The notes: generated by a model from the sequence alone, not told the origin. Shown: positions 17,492 through 26,131, counted from the first letter of the stretch. The stretch: 33,221 nucleotides of DNA from Mycobacterium scrofulaceum (GCF_002086735.1 NZ_MVIJ01000053.1:1-33221), one strand, 5' to 3'. Numbers and translations: made by a program.

Positions 17492-19035
17492 TGAAGCAAC
17501 GGTTTGTCTCGGCCCGTATCGCACCCCGCGCCGTGGTCACCGGCGAAGTGGTCGCAGGTCTGGTTGCGCTGGCACTGAGCGCCACGCTGGATTCGTGGCC
17601 GATCGCCGTCGCCAGCGGCGCCGCGACCGGACTGGTGATCTGTGTGCTGACCTTCCGGGAGCGCACCGTGTGGCAGTGGGCGTGGCGGGCCATGTCCTGG
17701 ACGCGCCGCCGGGTGCGCAGACTCCAGCTGCCTCAACCGGTCGATGTCACCCTCAACGAGCACACAGTCGGTGTTGTGATCGACGGGCACACCGTGTCCA
17801 CGATGATCACTGTGCTGGGCAAGCCTTACATCCCCACCCTATTGCACGCCGACCACACCAAAACACTTAATACCGTGCCGATTAGCGTAATCGCACAAGA
17901 GATGCAGCGCTGCGGGTTGAGTGTTGATGTCGACATCATCTGCGAGGGCAGCCGCACAGCCAGAGACAACTATGCCGAACTGTATGAAGCGGCGCTACGG
18001 GGGCTGCCGGCGGCCGGTCAGCGTAGCGTGACGTTGGTAGTCCGCTTCGATACGCGCAGCGACCGCATTCTGCCTGGACTGCTGTGGCGGCGAGACACGA
18101 TCGGCGCGGCGGTGGCGGCTTCTCAGCGCATCACCAGAGCGCTGTGCCAAACAAACTGTCGTGCAAGGCTTTTGACCGCAGCGCAGATGAACGACGCGGT
18201 AGCGGCCAGCCTGGGTGGGCCCGAAAACGCGACAGCTTCTTACCAGGACCGCTGGACGAATCTGCAGCGCGGCGGGAAGGCCTATGTCACAGCGTATTTC
18301 TTCAGCGCCAGTGACGTGCGCTCTGCTCAACTCGACGACGTGTGGGCCTACCAGAGCGACCACACGACCCTGGTGATCGCGTTGCGCAGCGATCCTGCCG
18401 GCGTGCGGGCTTCAGCCCTCGTCCGGTTGACCACCGTGCAACCGCTTGCCAGCTCGCCGCGGCTGGTGCTCAACCCGATGGCGGGCCGACAGTGGGAAGC
18501 GTTGGCGCTGACCTTGCCTGGGTGCAGGCGGCTGAGGTTGCCATCAACGCCAGTAACTACCGAACTCAACACAGCTGTCGTAGCCGGCGCATCGGGTGTT
18601 CTGCTGGGTGAACTGCGAGACGCTATGCTGTTGATGCCGATATCAGATCCCGCGGCCCCCACCCGAATTGCTCTGCACGCCGATGATGACCAGGCGGTGA
18701 AACGGCTGATTCGCCGGGCGGCCGCAGCAGGCGAACAGGTCGCCGTTTACGACCCCACTGGGCGTTGGACAATGACGTCTGCTTCCCCACGGATCTGGAC
18801 GACGCGCGACGTCACAGCCCAGCCGCCACGTCCTCCGACGATGGTGGTACACAATGGTCGCGTCAACAACTACCCACCCGCGCGCACATCGATCACGGTC
18901 GGCGATGTGCCCGCCAGCGCTGCACCCGATATCCGTATCGAACAGCGGGGCGAGCGAATCACCGTGAAAACACAGCGTTTTCGCACCACGTTGAGGTCTG
19001 TGACATTCCGCAACGAGGATGCTTATCTGCGGTAA
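17491..19035 (+). CDS. eccE: EccE, ESX membrane complex subunit
   Basis: EccE sits at the periphery of the ESX membrane complex. The 514-residue product begins with two hydrophobic helices (about residues 14-32 and 35-54) and then a long cytosolic domain, the usual EccE plan. ATG 17491 overlaps the mycP stop by one base (TGATG). The order eccD-mycP-eccE is the conserved end of ESX loci, and primary sequence is poorly conserved in this family, so the call rests mainly on position, topology and length. It is the last clearly ESX gene of this block; eccA is found about 12 kb further on. Confidence 0.88.
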
Positions 19036-19100
19036 TCGATCCTCCCAATGTGGCTGACTTTGGTAGACGAATACCGGGGTGGGAGTGCACGATTGCGGGT

Positions 19101-19922
19101 ATGGCTTGCGATAGCGCCCGCAGCACTCCCGCCGATACCGATCCGAAAACCCACCGGCGCGCAGTGCGTTTCTTTTGGGTGGTGTTGATAGGAGCAAGCG
19201 CGGCCTCGATCGCTGGCAACGCGTTACACGCGATCGTGCAGGCCGATCACGTCGCCCCGGCGCTGGCGGCCGCGGTGGCCACGGCCCCACCTCTGGTATT
19301 GCTCGGGTCCACGGAAGGGCTCTCGCTGCTCATCAAGGTGCACCGCCGGCCCACCTTGACGTTCTGGGCGGCGGTGATCATGACGCTGTTACTGGGGGCC
19401 GGTGCGTTTCGCCTGTCATTTGATGCGTTGTGCAGCTTGGCTATCCGGTGCGGTATCCGCCCAAGCTTGGCATGGTTGTGGCCGCTGATCATTGACGTCA
19501 CGACCGCGCAGGCCACCGTTGCGCTGGTAGCCCTGACCCGGCTCCTACACAGCCGCGCCGAGGCGCCGCCGGCCCTCGTCGAGGAGGACGTCCCGGTGTC
19601 CCTGTCGGCGACACCTCTGCCAGTCGCTGGGTCCTCAGCAGGTGAGCGTGATAGGGCCATGGTGGCGGTCGAGCCGGACCGGTCGCTGTCATCGGTTCCA
19701 AGAGTGGACGCCGCTGTGCCCCCGCGAGAGCGTCATGAACACGCCGTACGCACAGTGATGGCATCGAAAAGAACCAAGCAGCCTGCAGAAATCATTGACG
19801 CTGTGCTGCGCCGCCACGCTGACGGGCAAAAGCCGGGTGAAATCTCAGAGGAACTCAAGCTGCACCACACAACGGTGAACCGGATACTGGCGACGGCGCT
19901 CCACTCGGCAGCGGCGGTGTAA
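19101..19922 (+). CDS. DUF2637-like four-helix membrane protein with C-terminal HTH
   Basis: ATG 19101 gives 273 residues; the frame continues upstream into eccE but that part is not protein-like. Four hydrophobic helices occupy about residues 15-150, including FFWVVLIGASAASIAGNALH and WPLIIDVTTAQATVALVAL. This is the plan of DUF2637 proteins, which occur on actinobacterial conjugative elements. A polar linker follows. The last 60 residues (PAEIIDAVLRRHADGQKPGEISEELKL, split by prolines and turns, then TTVNRIL) look like a helix-turn-helix. A membrane-tethered DNA-binding protein next to the coupling ATPase could hold plasmid DNA at the transfer site or sense the membrane (inference). The family name is from memory. 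Confidence 0.75.
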   Translation: MACDSARSTPADTDPKTHRRAVRFFWVVLIGASAASIAGNALHAIVQADHVAPALAAAVATAPPLVLLGSTEGLSLLIKVHRRPTLTFWAAVIMTLLLGAGAFRLSFDALCSLAIRCGIRPSLAWLWPLIIDVTTAQATVALVALTRLLHSRAEAPPALVEEDVPVSLSATPLPVAGSSAGERDRAMVAVEPDRSLSSVPRVDAAVPPRERHEHAVRTVMASKRTKQPAEIIDAVLRRHADGQKPGEISEELKLHHTTVNRILATALHSAAAV

Positions 19923-20016
19923 ACCCGAAGCTTCCGCCGCAGTGACCTACGTCCGGCGATCGCGAATGTCGCTGCTTTGATAGACGTTCGCGGCCAGTGG
20001 CGCCCATGATGACGTA

Positions 20017-21420
20017 GTGGTCAACGAACCGTACACCCCGTACTGCGGCCTCACCTACAATCGCCAAAACGTTGCCGTGCGTGCGGAGACAGCACCTCAC
20101 ATTCTGGTAAGCGCACCAACACGTACGGGTAAAACACGCAGGATTTTGGCCCCGGCGGCGCTCGTGCATCCTGGGCCGGAAGTTTTGGTGTCGTCGAAAC
20201 CCGACCTGGCAGAGCTTGTTCTAACACGACGCAATATCGGGATTACCGGTGTGATTGATCTGCGGCCTGAGCACACTGAGGTATGGCCGGCCGGGGTTAG
20301 GCGTATGGTCACCGACCCGACCCGCACGATCGCCAGCGCCCATGAAGCACTGACCGTTGCTGAGACCATGCTCGCGACCTCGGGCGTGGGTTTCAGTGGC
20401 GCATCGGGCGGCAACGCTGTTGCTGCGGGCGGGCTTTGGGAAAGTCAGGCCGCACCGCCGTTGGCATGCCTGCTGTACGCGGCCAGCCCGCAGGGCAACA
20501 GTTTGGGAATGCCCTGGGTGCTCGATGCCGTGCAGGATTTCGGTATCGACGAAACCGGCGGCGACCAACCCATCCCCGAGCTCGGACGCCCGTCGTGGCT
20601 GACCGCTTACGGGCTTTGCGAACAACCGAAACTCGCGGCCCCGCTGTATTCTGTTATCGCCGGGATGGATTCCCGGCTGCGTGACAGCATCAAGATCACG
20701 GTGTCCAAGGCCGTAACACCGTGGCTGCGCTTGGGTTTGAGCGCCGACGAGGGAGCACCGTACTTGAGCGCGGTCGAACGTGTCGCTGTGGAGTCATTCG
20801 ACGTCCACATGCTTGATGAGCCGGACGCCACATTGTTTGTGATCGCCCCGAACACCGGCTCGGTCGCCGGAGCCGCGGTGGCTCTGATCGATTCCATCGT
20901 GCGTCATTTCCGCCGCAAGATGGCCAATCATCAACTGACGCATCCGCTGCTGCTGGAACTCGACGAGGTATGTAACTCATGTCCGTTGCCGGATCTGTTG
21001 ACCTACGTGGGGGAGTCAGCGGGACTGGGTGTCAACATCTTGGCGACGGTGCAGGCGTCGGCGCATTTCGACGTTGTATTTGGGTCCAAGTACGCTGAAG
21101 CGCTGCGGGAGATGTTTCCGGGCACGCTGATCATGTATGGAGCTCACGAGCGCCATTTGCTCGAACAGGCCTCACATTGGCTGGGAGAGACAACCCGACG
21201 TACCGAAGCCTATGAGCCCACAGGGGGGAGTCGGGGCCAATCGTCGCAATTCGGCCAGGCGATCGGTTGGCAGGAACTGCTTCCCCAAAGCCGGGAAGAA
21301 GCCCAGCTGTTGCAGCGCGGCACGGCTGGCGAGCGAGTTCATATTCCAGACTGGACCGAGTTCCTGGCTCTGTTCGACCAGGCGGTTCAGCGGCGAATCA
21401 AAAAGGCGCAGTGGGGTTGA
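20017..21420 (+). CDS. VirD4/TraG-type type IV coupling protein
   Basis: Coupling proteins are FtsK-like ATPases that deliver the relaxase-DNA complex to the T4SS channel. The 467-residue product starts at GTG 20017 and shows Walker A SAPTRTGKT (Lys39) and Walker B LLLELDEV (Asp316, Glu317). It also has NILATVQASAHFDVVFGSKY, matching the family's conserved Gln-containing region after Walker B, and a TraG-like middle with VSSKPDLAELVL. No membrane helix precedes the ATPase, so unlike VirD4 this is a soluble form. The membrane protein encoded just upstream (19101-19922) may supply the anchor (inference). It lies 94 nt after that gene and is the last plus-strand gene before the minus-strand island. 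Confidence 0.88.
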   Translation: MVNEPYTPYCGLTYNRQNVAVRAETAPHILVSAPTRTGKTRRILAPAALVHPGPEVLVSSKPDLAELVLTRRNIGITGVIDLRPEHTEVWPAGVRRMVTDPTRTIASAHEALTVAETMLATSGVGFSGASGGNAVAAGGLWESQAAPPLACLLYAASPQGNSLGMPWVLDAVQDFGIDETGGDQPIPELGRPSWLTAYGLCEQPKLAAPLYSVIAGMDSRLRDSIKITVSKAVTPWLRLGLSADEGAPYLSAVERVAVESFDVHMLDEPDATLFVIAPNTGSVAGAAVALIDSIVRHFRRKMANHQLTHPLLLELDEVCNSCPLPDLLTYVGESAGLGVNILATVQASAHFDVVFGSKYAEALREMFPGTLIMYGAHERHLLEQASHWLGETTRRTEAYEPTGGSRGQSSQFGQAIGWQELLPQSREEAQLLQRGTAGERVHIPDWTEFLALFDQAVQRRIKKAQWG

Positions 21421-21448
21421 CGGGCGGTTGCCGCGACGGGCGCAATCT

Positions 21449-21646
21449 ATGACTGACGCATTGGTCTCGGTGCTCGCGTCCAGCTTCCCAAGTGCGACCG
21501 CTGGGCAGCTCCGGGTAGCTGCACCGTGTAATCTGCCTGTGCTGCAACTAATTTGCTGTCGACGCGATCAAGCGTTTCTCGACGCTGGCCGTGTCCGCAG
21601 TAGCACTCCAGCTGCGGACCTACCGACGAATGTTGCCCTCACATGA
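21449..21646 (+). CDS. Doubtful small ORF after the coupling-protein gene
   Basis: An ATG at 21449 opens a 65-residue frame beginning MTDALVSVLASSFPSATAGQL. It has no recognised domain and no clear ribosome binding site. It runs through the hairpin at 21593-21619 and into the 3' end of the minus-strand gene. I list it because the 200 bp between the two stops otherwise hold no gene, but it may not be coding. Confidence 0.2.
   Translation: MTDALVSVLASSFPSATAGQLRVAAPCNLPVLQLICCRRDQAFLDAGRVRSSTPAADLPTNVALT
21593..21619. terminator. Hairpin between convergent genes, possible two-way terminator
   Basis: GTCCGCAG (21593-21600) and CTGCGGAC (21612-21619) are perfect 8-bp inverted arms with an 11-nt loop. 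The hairpin lies between the plus-strand coupling-protein gene (stop 21420) and the minus-strand small gene (stop at 21620), immediately beside the latter stop. No T-run follows on either side, but mycobacterial terminators often lack one. Its place at a convergent junction supports a terminator role. Confidence 0.45.
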
Positions 21647-21898
21647 CCCTGGGTCCTGACGCGTGTTTTTCACGATATCGCTTGCGTCTGAGGCGATTTG
21701 ACGCAGGATCTTCAAGAACAGCACTTGCCCGGCCGAGGTGTTGAGATACCACGGCGGATCGCTGAGCATGGCAATGATCTGTTGCCGCATCGCCTCGAGC
21801 GACTGCGAACCCGGCGGCGTGTCACAAACCTGGCCAGCTCGCTCGAGCGCGGCTAACACCCGATGCACAACTGCGTCTACGGTCGTACCCCGATCCAT
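21620..21898 (-). CDS. Small protein of unknown function in the minus-strand island
   Basis: This is a 92-residue protein starting at ATG 21898. It is mostly predicted helical and polar, with the recognisable stretches VDAVVHRVLAALERAG and QVLFLKILRQIASDASDIV. I do not recognise the family; there is no signal peptide or membrane helix. AAGG directly before the start is too close to be a good ribosome binding site, so the start is uncertain. It is the last gene of the three-gene minus-strand group and may be transcribed with the membrane-protein gene about 100 nt upstream. Confidence 0.55.
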   Translation of the reverse strand: MDRGTTVDAVVHRVLAALERAGQVCDTPPGSQSLEAMRQQIIAMLSDPPWYLNTSAGQVLFLKILRQIASDASDIVKNTRQDPGSCEGNIRR

Positions 21899-21997
21899 AC
21901 CTTGAACCGTATCTGTGCCGCCACCCCCCGCTCACACCCCAATTTTTGCAAAGCGGTGTAGGCATCAGCGCGCCAGAGTTGGCCCCGAGCAGCGAAC

Positions 21998-22816
21998 TCA
22001 GTTCGCGAATAGCTGCATCGAGGTTGACCGGGAGCTGACCGTGTCGAGGTGCTGGTTGGTGGAGCCGAACAGGACGCTGATTGCGCAAATGAGACACCAG
22101 ATGGAGATCGCTGCGATGACCGCAGTCCCGCCAAGGATGGGGACCCAGTGGATAGGTGGTGGGGTTCGCCGGCGCGCGTGCAGGGATGGCGGTATGCGGC
22201 GGGCGGAGCCCGGTTCGGGGAGTGGATCTAAGACGGTGGTGATGGGCAGCGTCGGCCCGAGAATGAGGTCGTCGTCAACCTCGACAGCTTGGGGTGTCAG
22301 TGGCCACCAGTCGCTGGATCCTTCCACGGCTAGCCAGCCTTCGAGGACCCCGCAGACGGCTGCGGTGAGCAGGGTTGCGGGCAGTTGTGTTAGAAGCCAG
22401 GGGATGATCAGCTCGCCCCAGAGACTAGGGGAGGGGTTATAGAACGGCAAGGGCAGCGCTGCGAGCGCGGCGCCCCAGAGCAGTGCCGGTATCGGGTAAG
22501 CGCGGAGCCGCTCGGGGATGAGCGTGACGATTAGTCCGTAGGCGAGTTTGCCGGCCAACCAGCCCAGCGGCGCGATGGCCGCACAGGTTAGCACCAGTGC
22601 GACTTCAAATGATCCGCTGGCTGAGGTGGCGGAGCGCATCGGTAGTGGCAGGGCGACGACGTCGTCGTGTGGGTCGGGTCGGGCACCAACATGGCTGCGT
22701 GTGCGAGCGCGAATCTTTTTGGCGAGCAGCTCGGCGCGACGCTTTTGGAAGACAAATATCCCAGCGTGTGCGGCTATCCATGCTCGGCGTTGGTCGTCGA
22801 AAATGTCAGCGGGCAT
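21998..22816 (-). CDS. Four-helix membrane protein of unknown function
   Basis: This is a 272-residue protein. The first 45 residues are charged and likely cytosolic (QKRRAELLAKKIRARTRS). Hydrophobic helices follow at about residues 70-98, 108-125 and 133-160, then a polar Pro-rich stretch, then a fourth helix at about 226-252 (VPILGGTAVIAAISIWCLIC). I recognise no family. ATG 22816 overlaps the 3' end of the upstream HTH gene by 11 nt, so the two are probably coupled. Its place between the coupling-protein gene and the T4SS operon suggests a role in conjugation, perhaps surface exclusion or spread, but nothing in the sequence proves that. Confidence 0.75.
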   Translation of the reverse strand: MPADIFDDQRRAWIAAHAGIFVFQKRRAELLAKKIRARTRSHVGARPDPHDDVVALPLPMRSATSASGSFEVALVLTCAAIAPLGWLAGKLAYGLIVTLIPERLRAYPIPALLWGAALAALPLPFYNPSPSLWGELIIPWLLTQLPATLLTAAVCGVLEGWLAVEGSSDWWPLTPQAVEVDDDLILGPTLPITTVLDPLPEPGSARRIPPSLHARRRTPPPIHWVPILGGTAVIAAISIWCLICAISVLFGSTNQHLDTVSSRSTSMQLFAN

Positions 22817-23195
22817 GCTCGGCCGGGTCCCGGCTTGTCAGGAGTTCGGTGAGCAGCTGACGGGCGTCGGCCAAGATTGAGTGGCATTGCTCGACGAGGC
22901 CTTCGACGGCGTGCAAAACGGTGTGTACGTGGGTGTCTTGGGGCGGTGGTGTGGCTGGGACCCCGCCGTCAAGGATCGCCCTTGACGACCCGTGGGCCCA
23001 CCCGAGCGCCTCATCGAGTCGGGCCAGCGTGGCCAGCGACATGGTGCGTGAGCCGTTACTGGATTTGTGCAGTGTCGAGCGGTTGGGTCCGCCGCGGCGG
23101 GCCAGTTCGACACGGGACATGTGCAGGACCGCCAGCCGTTCAGAGACGAAGTAGTCGAGTCGCGCTGGCCCATCATTAGGTGCAATCACGCCCAC
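22806..23195 (-). CDS. XRE-like helix-turn-helix protein, divergent from the T4SS operon
   Basis: This product is about 129 residues from GTG 23195, chosen for an upstream AGG; GTG 23189 and TTG 23213 are alternatives. An N-terminal helix-turn-helix is visible (MSRVELARRGGPNRSTLHKS, then LATLARLDEALGWAHG), followed by a Pro linker (GVPATPPPQ) and a C-terminal helix (LHAVEGLVEQCHSILADARQ). This is the same layout as the HTH protein inside the ESX operon (8604-9020), including the shared LDxxxxALGWxxG. It is transcribed away from the T4SS operon, and the space between them holds an inverted repeat, so it may control both directions (inference). Confidence 0.8.
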   Translation of the reverse strand: MGVIAPNDGPARLDYFVSERLAVLHMSRVELARRGGPNRSTLHKSSNGSRTMSLATLARLDEALGWAHGSSRAILDGGVPATPPPQDTHVHTVLHAVEGLVEQCHSILADARQLLTELLTSRDPAEHAR

Positions 23196-23207
23196 AAAAC
23201 TACCTAA

Positions 23208-23267
23208 ACGCAACCATTATCGTCTAACCATGTGGACAACCTTGCCTATTACCGCTTACGGTTGCGT
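23208..23267. promoter_or_regulatory. Perfect inverted repeat in the divergent control region
   Basis: ACGCAACC (23208-23215) and GGTTGCGT (23260-23267) are perfect inverted 8-mers, 44 nt apart, in the region between the minus-strand HTH gene and the first gene of the T4SS operon. The spacing is long for one dimer site but fits two operator half-sites with looping or two bound dimers. The region between is AT-richer than its surroundings, as expected for promoters. The HTH protein encoded beside it is the natural candidate to bind here. Confidence 0.45.
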
Positions 23268-23319
23268 GCATAGGCGCCCACCCGATTTAGCGGCGCCGAG
23301 ACGACGAAGGGACACCGCG

Positions 23320-23766
23320 ATGAAGGGGCTTGTGGCGACGGCCGCAGTGCTGATGACAGTCATCGCCGCGATCGTGTTGGCGATCGTCGAACTGCTCATC
23401 AAACTCGCTCCGTTGCTGGTCGCGGCGGCGTGCTTGTGGGGAGCGGCCAAGCTAATAGGCGCACACCGCGCCCGAGGGGCGGCCGACGAGGAGCGTCTTA
23501 AGCAGGACTGGAGCCGGACCGCTCCCCAAGGCCCACCGCAGGCGGCGCCATCCACACCGCTGCCGCCGGTAATTGCTCATCGCGAACGCATGTATGTGGT
23601 GCGCGGTGAGGACACCGGCTTGGCCTCTGACCGCGACGACGGCTATGTCAAGGTTTCGGCGACGGCATTGCCGCGTGTGCAGCGTTTGCCGGCCACCTAC
23701 CATCACCGGCGCAAATTCACGCCGCGCCGGGCTAGCGGGCACCGTTCGGGGCGGCGGCGGCCGTGA
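23320..23766 (+). CDS. Small membrane protein at the head of the T4SS operon
   Basis: ATG 23320 follows GAAGGGA by about 8 nt and gives 148 residues. The frame's earlier ATG at 23230 is less likely because it lies in the control region. Residues about 3-48 contain two closely spaced hydrophobic segments (VATAAVLMTVIAAIVLAIVE and LAPLLVAAACLWGAAKLI). The rest is polar, then strongly basic at the end (HHRRKF to SGRRRP). I recognise no family. Its place as first gene of the operon, ending in a four-base overlap (GTGA) with the next gene, suggests a small T4SS component. Confidence 0.75.
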   Translation: MKGLVATAAVLMTVIAAIVLAIVELLIKLAPLLVAAACLWGAAKLIGAHRARGAADEERLKQDWSRTAPQGPPQAAPSTPLPPVIAHRERMYVVRGEDTGLASDRDDGYVKVSATALPRVQRLPATYHHRRKFTPRRASGHRSGRRRP

Positions 23767-24845
23767 GCTCGGTTTCTGATCAGCAATGGCTGCGTCAGAT
23801 TGGGGTGAATCTCGACGCCGATGCAGAACACGACCAAGACACCCTCGACAGCGGCGCGGCCGGGGAGTCAGCCGACGAGCATCCCGATGATGATGGCGCG
23901 ATCAGCGACAACGACGCCGCACCCTTCGGCGAGGATCAAAGTGCCGACGCCTTTGCGGGTGCGTTCGTTTCCGACGGCGACGACCACACCGACTCGGCAG
24001 AAAACGAAAGCCCCGGTGCCGACGCTGATTTAGATCACGAGGCGGAGCGGCGTACGCGCCGATTTACGCCGTGGGTACTCGGCGCGTTCGCTGGCGTCGT
24101 GTTGTTGGCAACGGTGATAACCACGCTGGGCGTCACACTCTCAGGTCCCGACAACCCTTCGCCGAGTCTGCGCCAGCACGCAGTCAAATCGGGCCCCGCA
24201 CCGACAATGGCGGCAGCACCAGCGCCGACTCCTGCTGATGGCGGCGATCACCCACTGCCGTTTACCGCCTCAGCCGACTGCCCGGCGGGCGCCTCAACTT
24301 CGGCGAAATCGATTGCCGATCCCGACAAGCCATCGCCGTGGATCTGCGTGCGGCATACGGATGGACAACCGCTCTATATCACGCTCGGGCCCGCCGGAAT
24401 CGAACGCGCTTACGTGATCACGGCGGTCAGTATCGTGCCGGGGGATACTGCTGCGGCCCAGGGGTCCGGCGGTGACCCATGGCTACAGCATCGGGTGGTC
24501 ACGTTGCTGCAGTGGCAGTTCAATGACACTGCGCACACGGTCGTCGACCAGGACACCGGCAATGCTCACGGCGAAGCGGTCAAACTGATTCCCGGGATCA
24601 GCGCCTCAAAAATCACTGTGATCATTCGGCACACCAGCCGTCCGGTCGCAGCCCCCCAGCCCAGCGTGTCGGCCCCAGACGGCGGACCGTTCGGCGGAAT
24701 CCTGGGTGGGCCCACCCCGGCCACCGGCCCGGAACCGACCAACGGGCCTGACCCGACCGGCTTTGGGTCGGGACACGACACCGATCCCAGTGATGGAACC
24801 TTCGCGGTGTCGAGCATCAAAGTCATTGGGCACCAGGCGACATGA
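23763..24845 (+). CDS. Bitopic membrane protein of the T4SS operon
   Basis: This is a 360-residue protein from GTG 23763, overlapping the previous stop (GTGA). It has a long acidic cytosolic N-terminus of about 98 residues rich in Asp, Glu and Ala, then one transmembrane helix (about residues 101-127, FTPWVLGAFAGVVLLATVI). An extracytoplasmic domain of about 230 residues follows, with two Cys (SADCPAG and WICVRH) that may form a disulfide, and a Gly/Pro-rich tail. I recognise no named family. The design is common for accessory subunits of Gram-positive and actinobacterial T4SS loci. It is followed closely by the TcpC-like gene, which supports a role in the channel. Confidence 0.78.
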   Translation: MSSVSDQQWLRQIGVNLDADAEHDQDTLDSGAAGESADEHPDDDGAISDNDAAPFGEDQSADAFAGAFVSDGDDHTDSAENESPGADADLDHEAERRTRRFTPWVLGAFAGVVLLATVITTLGVTLSGPDNPSPSLRQHAVKSGPAPTMAAAPAPTPADGGDHPLPFTASADCPAGASTSAKSIADPDKPSPWICVRHTDGQPLYITLGPAGIERAYVITAVSIVPGDTAAAQGSGGDPWLQHRVVTLLQWQFNDTAHTVVDQDTGNAHGEAVKLIPGISASKITVIIRHTSRPVAAPQPSVSAPDGGPFGGILGGPTPATGPEPTNGPDPTGFGSGHDTDPSDGTFAVSSIKVIGHQAT

Positions 24846-24855
24846 GGACGATGTG

Positions 24856-25779
24856 GTGAGAATCAGCAACGTATGGAAGAAGCGCATCACGGTGCTGGGC
24901 CACAGCGCCGGCCGGGTCGCTCTTGTGATTCTTGTGGCCAGTTCGTCCATCAACGGTATCGCCCTGCTGTGGGGGTTTGTCTTTCCCCCTGAACCAGCAC
25001 CAGTGGCGGCGGTGGCCCGCGACGTGATCAACGAGACCGATCCCGTGAAGGCTTTCGCCGTGAATTGCGTGAAAGGGCTACTTGTCGGAACCACCTCGGG
25101 TGCTTCGAATTTGACACGCTGCTTTCCCGGGGGACAAAAGTACGAGTTGCCCACGACATCGTCGATGACGGTGTCGAACCCGGCGGCGTGGGCATCTAAG
25201 CGCAAGACCTCTTCCAACGACATCGTGCTCTATAGCGTGAAGGTTCAAATCGACGAACTGCCCTACCCGTCGGCGCCGCCGACGACGGCTTTCTACCAGC
25301 TGCCGGTGGCGGTATACCGGGATATGGGCATTCAGGCTCTTGATCGGATCAGCAGAGTCGATATGCCGCCTCCGGGAGCCTATGTGCCGCTGGGCTATTC
25401 AGCACCAATCGCTGCCAACAGCCCACTTTTTACGATGCTGTCTGGGTTTGCGACGTCGTTTTTAACCACCTCGGGTGGACTGGAACGGTTTATCACCACC
25501 GACTCGGGCATCACAGCCGTAGGGTCGTACTCCTCGGCCACAGTGACTGCTGCTCAGGCCGACAACACTCCACCCGATGCTCCCTCCGATAACAACGAAT
25601 TAGCCACGCACATCGATGTTTCGGCGCGCCGATCCGATTACACCCTCGTATCGCTGTCTTATTCCCTGACGCTGCGTTCGGTGGGCGGCACCTGGTTTGT
25701 TGCCCAGATCGACGCGATCCCGCTGTTGGCTGACGCGACACCGACACCGGTGCCCACCACGGCGGTAGCACCGCACTGA
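24856..25779 (+). CDS. TcpC/VirB8-like conjugation protein
   Basis: This is a 307-residue protein from GTG 24856, chosen because GAGGA is 7 nt upstream; GTG 24853 is equally in frame. One transmembrane helix lies at about residues 18-40 (GRVALVILVASSSINGIALLW), followed by an extracytoplasmic part. That part has two similar-sized segments, as in TcpC, whose two NTF2-like domains resemble VirB8. Landmarks are VNETDPVKAFAVNCVKG-like text near the helix, FATSFLTTSGGLERFITTDSGI in the middle (read in two pieces) and SYSLTLRSVGGTWFVAQID near the end. These last two are typical of the family. VirB8-like proteins nucleate T4SS assembly at the membrane. Confidence 0.8.
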   Translation: MRISNVWKKRITVLGHSAGRVALVILVASSSINGIALLWGFVFPPEPAPVAAVARDVINETDPVKAFAVNCVKGLLVGTTSGASNLTRCFPGGQKYELPTTSSMTVSNPAAWASKRKTSSNDIVLYSVKVQIDELPYPSAPPTTAFYQLPVAVYRDMGIQALDRISRVDMPPPGAYVPLGYSAPIAANSPLFTMLSGFATSFLTTSGGLERFITTDSGITAVGSYSSATVTAAQADNTPPDAPSDNNELATHIDVSARRSDYTLVSLSYSLTLRSVGGTWFVAQIDAIPLLADATPTPVPTTAVAPH

Positions 25780-25813
25780 CCATCACTCACGTTGAGAGAA
25801 AGAGGGATTGATC

Positions 25814-26131
25814 ATGATTAGACAGCTAACATTACAGACGTTGGCTACCCACACGACAAATGTGGCTGCCGGGGCCGGCGTGATCAACATGAGCCACGAA
25901 GTGCTTTACATCATCGTCGCAGTCGGCGGCACATACTTCCTGGGCAGCGGCATCGTGCGCGGTATGAGAGACCATTGGAAGCGCGGCACCGGTGCCGGAT
26001 TGTCGGCAATCGCCGGCGGGGTGGCTCTTGCAGTTGTCGTAGCCCACATCGTCGGGCTGTATCAGCGCGGTAACCAGGAATTTGAGCACCTGCCCGGCAG
26101 CGTTGGCCACTCCAATACCCGCGGATGGTGA
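25814..26131 (+). CDS. Small two-helix membrane protein, possible VirB2/VirB3-type subunit
   Basis: ATG 25814 gives 105 residues; AGAGGG lies about 9 nt upstream, and TTG 25808 is an alternative. Two hydrophobic helices are present (about residues 27-46, VLYIIVAVGGTYFLGSGIV, and 62-82, IAGGVALAVVVAHIVGLY), joined by a short basic loop (RDHWKRG). This size and plan resemble pilin-like VirB2/TrbC or short VirB3-type proteins, and the gene stands just before virB4, where such subunits are found. Sequence alone cannot choose between them. The stop overlaps the virB4-like start. Confidence 0.7.
   Translation: MIRQLTLQTLATHTTNVAAGAGVINMSHEVLYIIVAVGGTYFLGSGIVRGMRDHWKRGTGAGLSAIAGGVALAVVVAHIVGLYQRGNQEFEHLPGSVGHSNTRGW

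Noticed and set aside
20000..23300. Search for an origin of transfer or relaxase gene near the coupling-protein gene
   Set aside because: No relaxase motif (such as a three-histidine motif) in any frame was recognised, and the inverted repeats present are short. I cannot support an origin call.
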